The translations under genes and the position numbers were made by a program. Positions 1 through 10,240 of a stretch of 64,000 nucleotides of DNA are shown in pieces. Every line of letters begins with the position of its first letter. Within the stretch, counting starts at the first letter, position 1. This DNA comes from Calamus simplicifolius. Its lineage: Eukaryota > Streptophyta > Magnoliopsida > Arecales > Arecaceae. The notes below the pieces were generated by a model, which was given only the letters and a program-made list of their open reading frames with translations, was not told the origin of the DNA and searched no databases. The stretch is from assembly GCA_900491605.1 (NCBI GenBank), contig UESW01004572.1:447785-511784 (forward strand). The letters run 5' to 3'.

Positions 1-591
1 CCTTCCATCTACGTTACGTGCATGCTGTCTAATTTCATCACCACAGCAGCTTAAAAAATAGCTAAGATCGAAGGATCATTTAGATGAATGCTATATTGCT
101 ATGGCGTCTCAAATTTGATTATTATATTATTATTCCCGTTTTGGGTATATTATGGCATCGATTAGGAGAATAAAGCAAGGAAGAAAAGCCATTATGCTAG
201 CTTTCTCATGAACTAGAGTCTGGAAGATTTCTAGCCAAAAAAAAAAAAAAAAAAACGAGAGTCTAGATGGCTGGTCGCGTCAGCCACCCAGCTGACAGCT
301 AATCGTAACCGATGTCTCCGTGCCAAGCCAATAGCAGGGGATACTCCCGCAAAAACAAAGGTAGAGAATGACGCGTAACAAACATATATATAAGATGCCA
401 CTTAATCCGCTAATTAAGCTAAGCTGATCAACCAATTCGCTCCGTTAATTTAACAAAAACCTAATCTTCAGGATCGTAATAATATAATAGGAAAACGGTG
501 AACAAGCCTCCATGATCAAATTTCTAGATCCGCCCTCAAAAGTATAGCACAGCGACAAATTAAGAGGTAGTAGGGTGGAGAGAGAACGTAC
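1..591 (-). other. HSF intron 1 (5' part)
   Basis: Follows the GTACGT donor of the HSF exon on the minus strand and continues beyond the left edge. I searched it for the expected second exon start (a GF-R/K-K block) and did not find it. It contains an A-run at 238-255. A TATATATAAG string at 384-393 on the plus strand has no gene downstream of it that I can support. Confidence 0.6.
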
Positions 592-845
592 GTAGGTGTT
601 GAGCTGGCGGACGAAGCTGGAGAAGTTATCGTGCTTGAAGTGGATCGGAAGGAGATCTCTTGCGAACTCCACCGGCTTCCACACCACGAACGACGTTCCC
701 TTCTCCCCCACGATATCACCTCGTCCGTTTTCCCGTCCTCCACCATCTGGTGCGTCTTCATCAAGAACGGCGCCGGCGCTCCCGCACTCCTACCATTCCC
801 ATCATAATTACTAGTAATACTATTATTATTCTTTCTTGCTGCCAT
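592..845 (-). CDS. Heat shock factor, exon 1 (class B-like), frameshifted
   Basis: First coding exon of a plant heat shock transcription factor, a nuclear protein that binds heat-shock elements. Seen: ATG at 845-843, a short Ser/Asn-rich leader, then the start of the winged-helix DNA-binding domain (PAPFLMKTHQMVEDGKTDEV), the W-x(n)-FVVWKP strand and the recognition-helix block FKHDNFSSFVRQLNTY. The exon ends in TAC followed by GTACGT, a good donor at the conserved HSF intron site. The reading frame changes at the C-run 705-709 (a G-run on the coding strand): the N-terminal half is in one frame and the FVVWKP half in another, and one extra G would join them. This is either a real lesion or a base-calling error. 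The EFARDLLP and VISW wording suits class B (B3- or B1-like). Exon 2 is not in the window, so oligomerisation and repression motifs cannot be seen. Confidence 0.85.
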
Positions 846-1970
846 CTCTATCCAAAAGTCTAACAAATTTCTTTCTTGCTTTTTTTTTTTTTTTTCTCTC
901 TCTTGCTCTCGAAAGAAACGGAAAGGAAGAAAACTAGACCAAAAAAAAAAAAAATGATCAGTGGCGCGAGAAGAGGAGGAGAGCCGTTAAGAACTCCCAG
1001 CCCAGCAATAGAATCCACTGATGATCATCCAGCGGCAGCACCCATCACCTCTTGCTTCGATTCCGATGCCGAATCCCTCGCCTCTCTCTCCTTCCATGTC
1101 CCGTCTCCCCGCCCAGCCAAGCGAGAGATCGAGACCTCCCAGATCTCACAACAATGGCGGGACCACCACCAACGGCTTCTCCTAGGCCATCATCGAAAGA
1201 TCGACAGCAGCAGCAGAGCAGCGGCGATCCCAATCGGAGGAGATCCGAAAAGAAGGCAGGCTACGCGTTTTAAGGATACGCCGATATGGGTGGGTGCGGG
1301 AAGCGATCGCTTTCGCTTCAGCTCAGCTTTTGCCTCGGTTTTCTTTCTTTGATCTGGCCCATCTGGGCCCTGGGCCCTGGGCCCGCTCCATCGTTCCGCC
1401 GTTCCAAATCGAAGCTTCTTCAAAGACCGAGGTTCATCCCAGGTGGCACGGGGAACACGTGTCAACATCCCTCACCCCGTCCCGGAGTCTCCCATCACTG
1501 TAGGTTGTCCGCTTCTGGAGACCTCAAACGCCTCAAGGAAAGAAGAAATGGAAGGTGAGATTACCGCCCGTCCTTATCTCCTCCCAACCGCACCTAACCT
1601 TCTGATGACTTCCTCTCATTACGCCTTTCTATAATAATTTCAGTGAAAATAAGCAAAGCTTCACCAATCAAAGAAACAATGAATGATTTTTTATTTATTT
1701 ATTTTTTTTAGAGAAGATGAAGAGAAGAAGTAGGGGACTTTTCCGACCGATAAAATTGACTTTGTAAAACGCCTCTACTTTCTTTGTATCGTCTTTGCTC
1801 GGTTAGGCCGGTGGTAGACCATCGGGGGCGTAAAAGCTCTGTCGCCTTAGTTTTTTTTTTTTTTTCTTTTCTTTTCCATAGCGACAGCAAGAAAAGGAGG
1901 ATAAATTTTTTTTTTTTTGAAAAAAAATGAAGGATGGGAAGAGCATCTCGGATCCAGTCAAGAGTCATTT
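846..1970. promoter_or_regulatory. Upstream region of the HSF gene
   Basis: No gene is supported here. On the HSF (minus) strand the proximal 5' region has A-rich and GAGA-rich tracts (880-905 on the plus strand). Farther up, at 1357-1386, TGGGCC/GGGCCC motifs are packed together. A short plus-strand frame beginning at 1154 (ATGGCGGGACC, 39 codons, Gln-run and basic C-terminus) could be a stray frame or a first exon; nothing supports a function. The right part (1840-1930) is rich in T-runs. Confidence 0.35.
1357..1386. promoter_or_regulatory. Cluster of TGGGCC (site II-like) motifs
   Basis: About 30 bases hold GGCCCA followed by three overlapping TGGGCCC units, together a near palindrome. 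TGGGCC/T is the plant site II element bound by TCP factors in promoters of growth and ribosomal genes. It lies about 510 bp upstream of the HSF start. The motif is seen; its function is inferred. Confidence 0.35.
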
Positions 1971-2342
1971 TAATTTGATGATGAGGTGGGGGCCAGAAGA
2001 TCCTTTCAAGTAAATATTAAAAAAACTTGATGTTTATTCTTTGAATGACTTGAAATTTTACTGAATTATTAATACAAGTGCGGTCTGGTTTTGAATATGT
2101 CCAATTCCCTTTCTACAGTATCCCTTGTTTATACCTAATTACTTTAATAAATAAACGTTTTATAATGGCCATCAACAAGAATGGTCCAAGATCCTGATCT
2201 ATGGAATGGGAAGTTGGCGTGTATGAATTTTCACTGCATGGGTCGTTGTCATCTAATGGATGGATTTCCACTGAATCGATTGATGTGATCTGTTGCCATG
2301 AAAGAAATCTAATGCAACCATGTAGAAGGTATTTCAGTGCTT

Positions 2343-2740
2343 AAGGCTTTGTTTGAATTTTAAAAGGAAAGAGAGGAGAAAGTAAAAGAATGAAAATGAA
2401 AAAAAAAAAGAAAAAAAATTATTCTTCTTCTTGTTTAAAAAAATAGAAAAAAAAAATTAAAATTAATTATTTTTTAGATAAAAAAAAATTATGTGATAAT
2501 TATATTTTTCAATAATTTATCGTAAAAAATGAGAAAAAAAATTTACTTAAACATTTTTTTTTTTCCTACGTTACCTTTAATTTAAAAGTTAATAAATTTT
2601 TAATAAAAAAAAATCAATTACTCGTATTCTTTTCTTTCTTTCTTTCTTTACTTTTTTTCAAATAAAATAATTTATTTATTTATTTTTTTTCATTTTCTTC
2701 CCCCTTTGCTTCCTTTCTTCCAATCCAAACAGGCCCTAAA
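2343..2740. mobile_element. Tourist-like MITE (PIF/Harbinger type)
   Basis: A ~400-bp AT-rich segment with imperfect terminal inverted repeats. The left end reads GGCTTTGTTTGAATTTTAAA and the right end, reverse complemented, reads GGGCCTGTTTGGATTGGAAG. Similarity continues about 50 bp inward through GA-rich sequence. Both ends are flanked by TAA, the target preferred by Tourist/Harbinger elements. It has no coding capacity. Boundaries are good to a few bases. Confidence 0.6.
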
Positions 2741-5175
2741 TTACCGGGATAGCTTGACCAGAGTATTACTGATGGAGTTGAAAACAGTGCATACCTCATC
2801 TCTATTTATGATCACAAATATCTAAATGAAAACGATCTTTTACAAAGGTGTATGCTGTATGTTGGATGTGATGGTTAAAGCTATATATGTATATAATAAT
2901 AAGCAAAGCTTCCAACCAAATTCTTGGTGAGACATCCATCTTGGCCGCTGGGATCTCCCACCATATCACTCCCTCCTAAGAATATTTTTTGTTGATATGT
3001 ACTTTGGTGTTGAGGACGATCCATGTTGATTCCCTGGTGCATCCTTCTTAATGACAATAATTATATGTTTATGAAGGTCCTAATAATATGATCACAATAC
3101 TTACCAAAATATATTATGCGATTAGCACGATGCACCTGATGCTTAGGTGCATCCTTTGTTCGTAGGGATGATCACATTAAAAAAAAATGATGCTTAAGAA
3201 ATATAATATTCAATATGTGGAATGGTAATAGTTTCTATATATTTTATGTCTAGATTTCATGTTTAATTCTCATGATAGTTTGGTATTGGACTTTACTTGT
3301 GGTCTGCTAGGTGAATGTCATATGAAATGCATGCACCCTTTACTAGCTCTTTTTATTAGCACCATCAAGATAGCATTTAAGTACTCCTAATAATTTATAT
3401 AATAGAATTCAAGTGCATGAGTTTGATATTGATTGTTGATGCTTCATACATTAGTTTAAACTTTTGGAATCGATTGGTCTAATTAATATAATAACAAAGC
3501 TCAAATTTGTTGAAGCCCATGAATTCTCTTCTAGTTCAATTATTTATTTAATTAAATCAGGTTATCTGTTGTCTTATTTTAAATATGTTTTGACTTGGTT
3601 ATTTCTTCATGTATATTCTAGATTAAATAAGGGGTACCCACAAGGGTTAATTTGACCTAAATTAGTCGATTAATCTTGATTCAATTAAATGAAATCAAAT
3701 TCAACCTTGATTTATGTAAAGATGGATCACCTATATAGAATAGTAGTGTAAGTTGCACCATATCCTTTTTTTTTAACATAATTTCGAAAGTTCACAAAAA
3801 ATTTGCGCAGCCTGATATTTTTGAATTAATCTTAAGTGAATTATTTTTTCACCCGATTAAGTCAAACCAGCAAAGCTCTTGACCCAAATCTTTGTTTGAA
3901 AATACAATGACATTTTCTAACCCAACCCAACAAAGTTATTTGTTTACTTATTCAAATTGATCAAAATTTATAAATAATTTAAGTTAGCTCAAATTGCATC
4001 CCTAACCTTAATTAGATTGAAAGAGAGATCTAATCCCACATGTTCCATAATGTTTTTTTTTTTGTAGTTAATTGTATTCATGGCTTAAAATTTTTGGTGT
4101 GTCTCACTTTTTTTTTAAGCATACTTTTATGTCAACAAGAGAAATGCCTTTATTTATTTTCTATAGATAATTTTTAAAATATGCAAAGCAGAATGACAAC
4201 TATCTTCATAAAATTTTCTTCAAAAAAATTATGATTGTTGGCAACCATCCATTGATTGCTTCTTAAATTAACTAACAATTTGTCCATGCATTACTAGCAA
4301 TAATACTTTTTTCCCCAGTGGCTCTCCTTGACCATACACAAACTGATGTAATAATGTTGGATGGAAGGGAGTACATAAGTGATAGTCTTTTTTTTTTTTT
4401 CCCTCACACTACAAAAGTTCTCTCTTTTTCAGATAAACACCAAATCAAAAAATTTAAAACCTTCTCTTTTTCTTTTCCTTTTTTTCTTTTTTCTTAAAAC
4501 AATAACCCTGATTTCTTGAATGCCAAGGTTAAGCTCCAGCGTAAAAACAAGGAGCGTCTTTTTCTTGATTACCCCAAAGCAACCACATCAAAATTCAATT
4601 GCAGTAATTTAAGACGAACAAGAGAAAACGACTCTATTCCTAAGTTCCCAATTATCAATTCCTTATCCCTATTGAATGATATTTTTTGCTCGAACATGAG
4701 CAGCTGCCCGTTGTTTTCCTTGCTCCATCTCATAAAATATTGGTTTTCTTGCTTGCGGGCATGGTCCCTTGAGAATTTCAAACATTAGGTGCCGGAAATC
4801 AACGGTCAGTGTATCCTTTTCCTGTCCTTCTAAAAAGCCTCTCTGCCTCTACCATCGACTTGTGAACCTTTGAACATGACCGACGTACATTCAATGTGCC
4901 TCAAATTCAACATCCCAGCTACCCCGCGTGATGTGAAGCCTAAAACAAGCCTCGCTGTACTGTTTTTTTTTGGTACAGTAACAGTGCAATTGATCATCTA
5001 TGTATTTTGGCGCACATTTAATGATTCAATTTCCGGAGCTCTGTCATTCGTGATAGATACGACGGATGGCTGTCAATTTGGGCTTCTATATTTTCTAAGG
5101 CTGTTCTTTTTTTTGGAGAGTGATTTATCGGACTATTCTATTATTATATTATATCATTGGATGATTGAAGATGAA
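2741..5175. other. Intergenic, no gene supported
   Basis: AT-rich DNA with T-runs. Short frames at 3464-3655 and 4516-4788 show no recognisable domain. A minus frame at 4569-4781 has protein-like composition, but no family is recognised and no splice structure is evident. Confidence 0.5.
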
Positions 5176-6496
5176 ATATTGTTAATATTACTCAGGATAC
5201 TTGGATAGCTGATCTTCCTCTTTCCGCTAATCGACCTTCCTCAGCTCTGATGTTGGTCCCTCAATGCCAGTTTCGGCTTTGATTTGTCAGGATCGTCTTG
5301 TCTGGCATGCCCCTTCAGTGTCTCGGCTATTTGGACATGAGCTTGCGCATATGATCCTTGTCATCCCTCTCGCTTCCTCTGTTGTTTCTAATACCAGGCT
5401 GTGGCGTCGTTCCTACCTTCCTTGTGCCCCTTCTAGAGATCTTGTTGGTCATTTCCGACCTCGGACATGAGGGCTAGGTGATGTTGCTTGGATATGGTCT
5501 GCCCATCCACCCCAGGATCAGGCTCTTTTTGTGGAAGATTGTGTGGACCGTCTTCCTACTTGTTCTCTCTTGGCTGGCCGCGGTCTCCCCATTTTACCTC
5601 TTTGTTGATATGTGGGTTTCAGGATGAGATGGTTAAGCATGTATTATTCACATGTTCTCATGCGTCCCGGATTTGACAACAGCTTCATTTTACCCCGTGG
5701 ATGTCGGACGAGGGTTCCACTCGGCTTTCATTTCTGCACGTCATTTGGTTGTCGGCCCAGCGTGGTCCCCGCTCTCAGGGTGTTCTTTTTGCTTATATGG
5801 CTTATCACATTTGGCTACTCGGAACCAATTTGTCTTTGCGAAGGAGTCGATTTCGCCTCAGGTGATCTCCTATGCTATCTCCCTCGCCATGGAGTACTTT
5901 TGCTCTGTTTCTGGTATTCACTCTGTCAGACCCGGACACTGGGACTCTCCTGCTGCTTCGGCAACGCACCGTACTATGGTCTTTATCTCTTAGGAGCCCC
6001 ACCCCCGGGTTATGTCAAAGTGAACTTTGATGGTTGTGTATCGGGTCGTCTTGTCGGATCCGAGTTTGTTATTAGGGGGCCAGAGGGAATGCTGCTCGCG
6101 GCAGGTGGTCATGGCTCCCTCGACACTTCGGTCCCTATGGCTGAGCTTCAGGTGCATGGGCTGGTATCACCTATGCAGTTCGTCAGTTGGGCTCTCGCCG
6201 ATTCGTCCGTTGGATTAGATGGGATGTCGACCTTTGCTCCCCTCACAATTCCCTGATCTGTGATATTTGGGCTTCTCTCCAGTCTACTTGTGCACCGCTG
6301 ATCCGCCATTTTACCGGGAAGCCAACGCTGCGGCAGACTGGGTTGCCTCTGCTGCTGCTCGACATCGTGCTCAGTGGGATTGGCATGTTGGTGATCCTTG
6401 CCCTGTTATCTTACAACAAATTATGTATTCTGATCTATCGAGTTTGACTCGCGCTAGAGTGGTGTGATCGCCTATTTGTACCAAAAAAAAAAATAA
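5176..6496 (+). mobile_element. LINE (non-LTR retrotransposon) 3' fragment
   Basis: Decayed 3' end of ORF2 of a plant LINE. In order and in shifting frames: a DTWIADLPLS segment typical of the region after the reverse transcriptase; a zf-RVT-like part (HVLFTCSHAS, near 5636); and an RNase H domain from about 5998 (GYVKVNFDG, then MAELQVHG). The C-terminal tail has REANAAADWVASAAA near 6318 and ends with a SDLSSLTRARVV-like motif. It finishes in an A-run at 6483-6493, the expected LINE tail. Several frameshifts and stops make it non-functional. No convincing target duplication was found and the left boundary is approximate. Confidence 0.8.
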
Positions 6497-6756
6497 ATTC
6501 AATAAATTTTATTATGCAATACACATGAATCATTAATTTGTATGATCAATATATATTTACTGTGTCAAAAGATGATACAGTAAATCTATTCAGTAAAATC
6601 TATTTTTCCTGGACCGTCTATTTTTCCTGAACCAGAATTCTCTGCGGTAACCGCAGAGTGCGGCGCACGATGACCGCCGCTTATCCATGCCCTTTTTCCT
6701 CTTGCTTTAATCTTTCTAAAATATATATTTTAAAATTAATGCCATGTAGAAATGGT

Positions 6757-6760
<4 letters not shown>

Positions 6761-6809
<49 letters not shown>
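6761..6809. repeat. (AT)n microsatellite
   Basis: About 24 uninterrupted AT units. Confidence 0.95.
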
Positions 6810-6814
<5 letters not shown>

Positions 6815-7689
6815 GGTCGATTGTCTTTTAAACAGGAACAAAGTAATTCTACATATCTCTGCGCATGATTTGTTTCATTATTTACTGTCAGTTTGTTGCA
6901 TTTCAATGAGAATATACGTAGATAAGAAAGAACTCTTTTACAGAGAATTTCAAATTGCATATCTTTTAAAGAGTTATCTCTTCCTAGCAATTTAGCTCAA
7001 GGTATGGTATTCTATACTGACTTAGGGTTTCATCGAGCATTAAACGGCAAAGTTTAACGAGTGATTAACTTAAATTTATGGTTGTTGCTGCGGAATTTTA
7101 TTTTTCAGCTTGGGTGTGATTCACGTTCGAATCTGGATGGTGATCTTAATCTTCTGTCTGAGCGAATCTACAAGACAGTCCTCGCGTAGAAAGTGTTAAG
7201 GGTGGCCCCTATGAAATCCTTCAACGTTCAAATTAGTGGCAATCCTCAGCAAACAAATATAGAGAAGGCTTCTGTAGAAAAGTTTCTCAAGGATGACCTC
7301 TCGAGAGCTATGAACTTTGCTTGAGCTTTCTTCAGTTAAGATTGAGCAAATGAGCATACCTAAAGAAGTCTTGAAACAAAGTATTTATAGACTATTGAAA
7401 CGATAGCAGATTGTTACCCGACTGCTCGGATGTGTCTTGGAAGTTAAAAACCGGTATGATTCGAATCCGATTCGAATCTGGTTAGTTACGGGACCGATAT
7501 GATTCGAATCCTGTTAGTTAGAGGATCAACAGCTAAGGGAGCTGATTGTGCTTCAAGATTTGGTTATTCATGGGCATGAGGCCATATTTGGCTTCATTTC
7601 ATTTTTTGGGATGCCGAAAACCAATGTGATTGGAATCCTGCCAAGTAATCAAGGATTTGAATTTTTGTTGATTGCAATCAGAGGGTTAT
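6810..7689. other. No gene; probable retroelement-derived DNA
   Basis: No coding region. From about 7140 the sequence resembles the promoter and leader region of LTR elements and leads directly into the GC-rich minisatellite. Family not assigned. Confidence 0.3.
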
Positions 7690-7699
7690 GCTTGGCTCC

Positions 7700-8065
7700 C
7701 TGTGATGACTTTGGAGTTGGTGCTAGGGCTGGCGGGGCTGGACTGGGGCTGAATCGGTGCTGAGGCCAACTCTGGAGATCGAGGCAGACTGGGGCTAAAT
7801 TTGGAGTTGGTGCTAGGGCCAATTCTAAGGCCGAGTCGGTGTTGAGGCCAACTCTGGAGACCGAGGCCGACTGGGGCTAACTTTGGAGTCGGTGCTAGGG
7901 CCAACTCTAAGGCCGAGTCGGTGCTAAGGCCGATTGGGGCCGAGTCGGTGCTGAGGCCGACTAGAGCCGACTTTGGAGTCTGGGGCCGAGTCCGGAATCG
8001 AGGCCGCCTTGGCGGTTGGGGCCGCTTCCGAAGATGAAGCTGCCTTGGAGGCTGAGGCCGCCTCA
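7700..8065. repeat. GC-rich degenerate minisatellite
   Basis: Imperfect repeats of about 80-90 bp. The phrase TTTGGAGTTGGTGCTAGGGC recurs near 7711, 7799 and 7880, and GCCGAGTCGGTG recurs between them. The tract is sharply more GC-rich than its flanks. It ends where LTR-like sequence begins, so it probably lies in the U3 of an old gypsy LTR. Open frames here come from the repeat composition. Confidence 0.7.
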
Positions 8066-9390
8066 ACTTTCACCATTAACTCACACACGACTTCATTAGT
8101 CATATTGCATGGCAGTTTGTCCTTTTTCAAACATAATAGTTAACGAGTTAGGAGCCGAAGTGTCTCTAGTCTTTTCGCCATATACACGGATGTTGACGTA
8201 ATGACAATTTTACTCTGCATCAATGGTCTAGATAACTTCCATTATGGGCTACCCTATCCACTCAAGATAGTTCTAAATGAGGGTTTTGAAAGATAATCTA
8301 TTATAATTTTTTGAGATATTTTTTGTATTAGCCATTTTTAATGTGTCAAGAGACAAAATAGAGCTTTCTTAGTAATTTATGAAGTCTTAAAGTTATAATT
8401 TGTGATCAACTTCTACTGTTCTTCCTCCAAAATTTTGGTTAGATCTTCCTGAAGTGGTTAAAGTGATATATAATAGCTCCAATAATCCTTTAGGATAAAT
8501 TATTATTTTTATCTATTATTGCCTTTGAATGATGATGTGCGAATGCATGCTGATCACTTTAGTCCTATGGCCATGTACCGAAAATATCTTAAGTACTTAT
8601 ATAACATTAAGGAACCAAATGGTACATTTTACTTAATTTTTTTGGGTGAGATTCAAGATTGTTATAAAATGATATCCATCGTTAGATAGCCTGATATGAA
8701 CCACTGACGTAGTAAGACTATGACATGGTGTAATGTTCAGCATCCATAATAACATCTGCTTAACCCCTTCCTTTGATGCAACAAACCTACTTGAAGTAGT
8801 TGGCATCTTTTATTACTATTATGAAGATCTCATCGATCCTTAAACCATGCTCTTTTTCGATCAAACGATCAGCACACGTGGAGCACTTAGCAATTACTCT
8901 AGTGTGGATTTCTCTTTTCCTGCCTTATCCAAGATTTTTTTTTTTTTTTTTTTATACAGATAGACGATCACATTAATCTTATGCGAGTCAGCCTAAAAAT
9001 ATTAGAGTACAAAATTTGCTAAAGAGCAGAAGGACAGGGGTCACTCTGATTCTATATCCAAAATCCAAGATTTCCTTTACTCTTTCTTAAGATGTCTATA
9101 AATACAAGTACTAGCATCTAGTTGAAAGGCTTCAATCTCTCTGGATCGCTCTCGATCTCACTCAAAAAACCACTCTAAGCCTCAGAGCTCTCACATGAGG
9201 AAGCTTGGAGGCCTACAACTTCATAATCTCAGCATCACAGGAGTTTCCCCCATTAAAAAACTTTGGGACCCCTCCAACCACATTTTTTATGCGTAAATCG
9301 ACAACCAAAGGAGCAATGTGGATAAGTTGTTTGGACATTTCACTCTCACCTCAGTTAATACATAGGAAGTCAGATTCCAATGTCAATATA
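8066..9390 (+). mobile_element. Remnant LTR of an old Tat-type gypsy element
   Basis: A TATAAATA box at 9097-9104 is followed by a CT-rich leader. About 290 bp later comes a degraded primer-binding site. This order (promoter, R/U5, PBS, gag) marks the right part of a 5' LTR. The left edge is not defined and no matching 3' LTR was found. Confidence 0.45.
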
Positions 9391-9409
9391 TTGGCATTGT
9401 CTCTGGGAA
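9391..9409 (+). promoter_or_regulatory. Degenerate primer-binding site
   Basis: TTGGCATTGTCTCTGGGAA resembles the TTGGCGCCGTCTGTGGGAA type of PBS seen just after the 5' LTR in plant gypsy elements, with a few changes. Position and spacing fit the gag fragment that follows. Confidence 0.55.
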
Positions 9410-9412
9410 ATT

Positions 9413-10240
9413 CAAATGAATGCATTCCACCATCCTTATGAAATGTTACCATCAAATAACAATTGATCCTCAAGTTGGCATGAGCCATGGAGTGGATGGT
9501 TCCCAAGATCCAATGAGAAACCCAATCAACCCTAACCTGACTTCATTATCGACTTCAACTGCAACACTAGTGCCTACATCTATCATGACCGAAGTCCAAT
9601 AGTGTCTTGATCGTAGATGTCTTAGTGAATGGGCCAATGATGAATCAGATGATGGTAATGGTTCAATCTTTAGCTGCTTGACAACTTAAACCTGGAGTCC
9701 CACCCAAGGTAGAGTTGTGACCTCATCATGTCACCAACCATGAATAACCTCTGAGGGCTACCTGCAAAGTAGAACCTCGGCCTTGTCAGGCCGTGAGCTT
9801 CGATCTACGTTGGGAGAATTTGGAAGATCATCCTCCTTAGCAAGCTAGCACCTCTTTGCCAAACAGGGGTGAGCTATGAAAGCATCCTTCTTGTTGCACA
9901 AACATGACTCATCAAACTTAAGACGAACCACAAGATAGATTCCCTAGCTTCAATGAATAAGAGAGTTCGAGGATGCCCATCAATGGACCAATGGATAATA
10001 AATCATCGCTTTCGAGAAAATAGACCAAATGATTGGTGCTATGAAGTAGCAAACCCAATCTTGAAAGCTAGCACACCCAAAGACTTCAATCATTTGAGGG
10101 CACCACCTTTCATCAAAGAAATCATTCTGAGCCACTTCCTTTGAAATTCAAAATGCCTCAGTTTGAGCTTTATGACTCAACTAATCCCTTGGATCATCTG
10201 AAGAGCTTCAAGGCACTCATGTTACTACACAAATTTTCGA
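9413..10240 (+). pseudogene. gag fragment of an old Tat-type gypsy element
   Basis: The recognisable core is at 10141-10215: FKMPQFELYDSTNPLDHLKS, then FKALMLLH. This is the start of the Tat gag domain and is colinear with FRLPQLDPYDGTTDPLDHLE in the intact element at about 16508. The preceding frame 9953-10144 is out of phase with the core, so a frameshift lies near 10140. Upstream gag is full of stops. The fragment stops abruptly near 10240, where another repeat begins. It is a fossil capsid gene with no intact product. Confidence 0.7.

Noticed and set aside
380..395. TATATATAAG as a TATA box
   Set aside because: It is on the plus strand inside the HSF intron with no plus-strand gene after it.
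445..591. Continuation of the HSF frame past the LNTY motif
   Set aside because: The sequence after GTACGT is intron: residues no longer match the HSF domain and a stop follows.
876..1352. 158-codon frame on the plus strand upstream of the HSF gene
   Set aside because: Low-complexity Ser/Pro/Arg composition, begins in a T/CT tract, no recognised domain.
4569..4781. Protein-like 70-codon frame on the minus strand
   Set aside because: No family recognised and no supporting splice sites or neighbouring exons.
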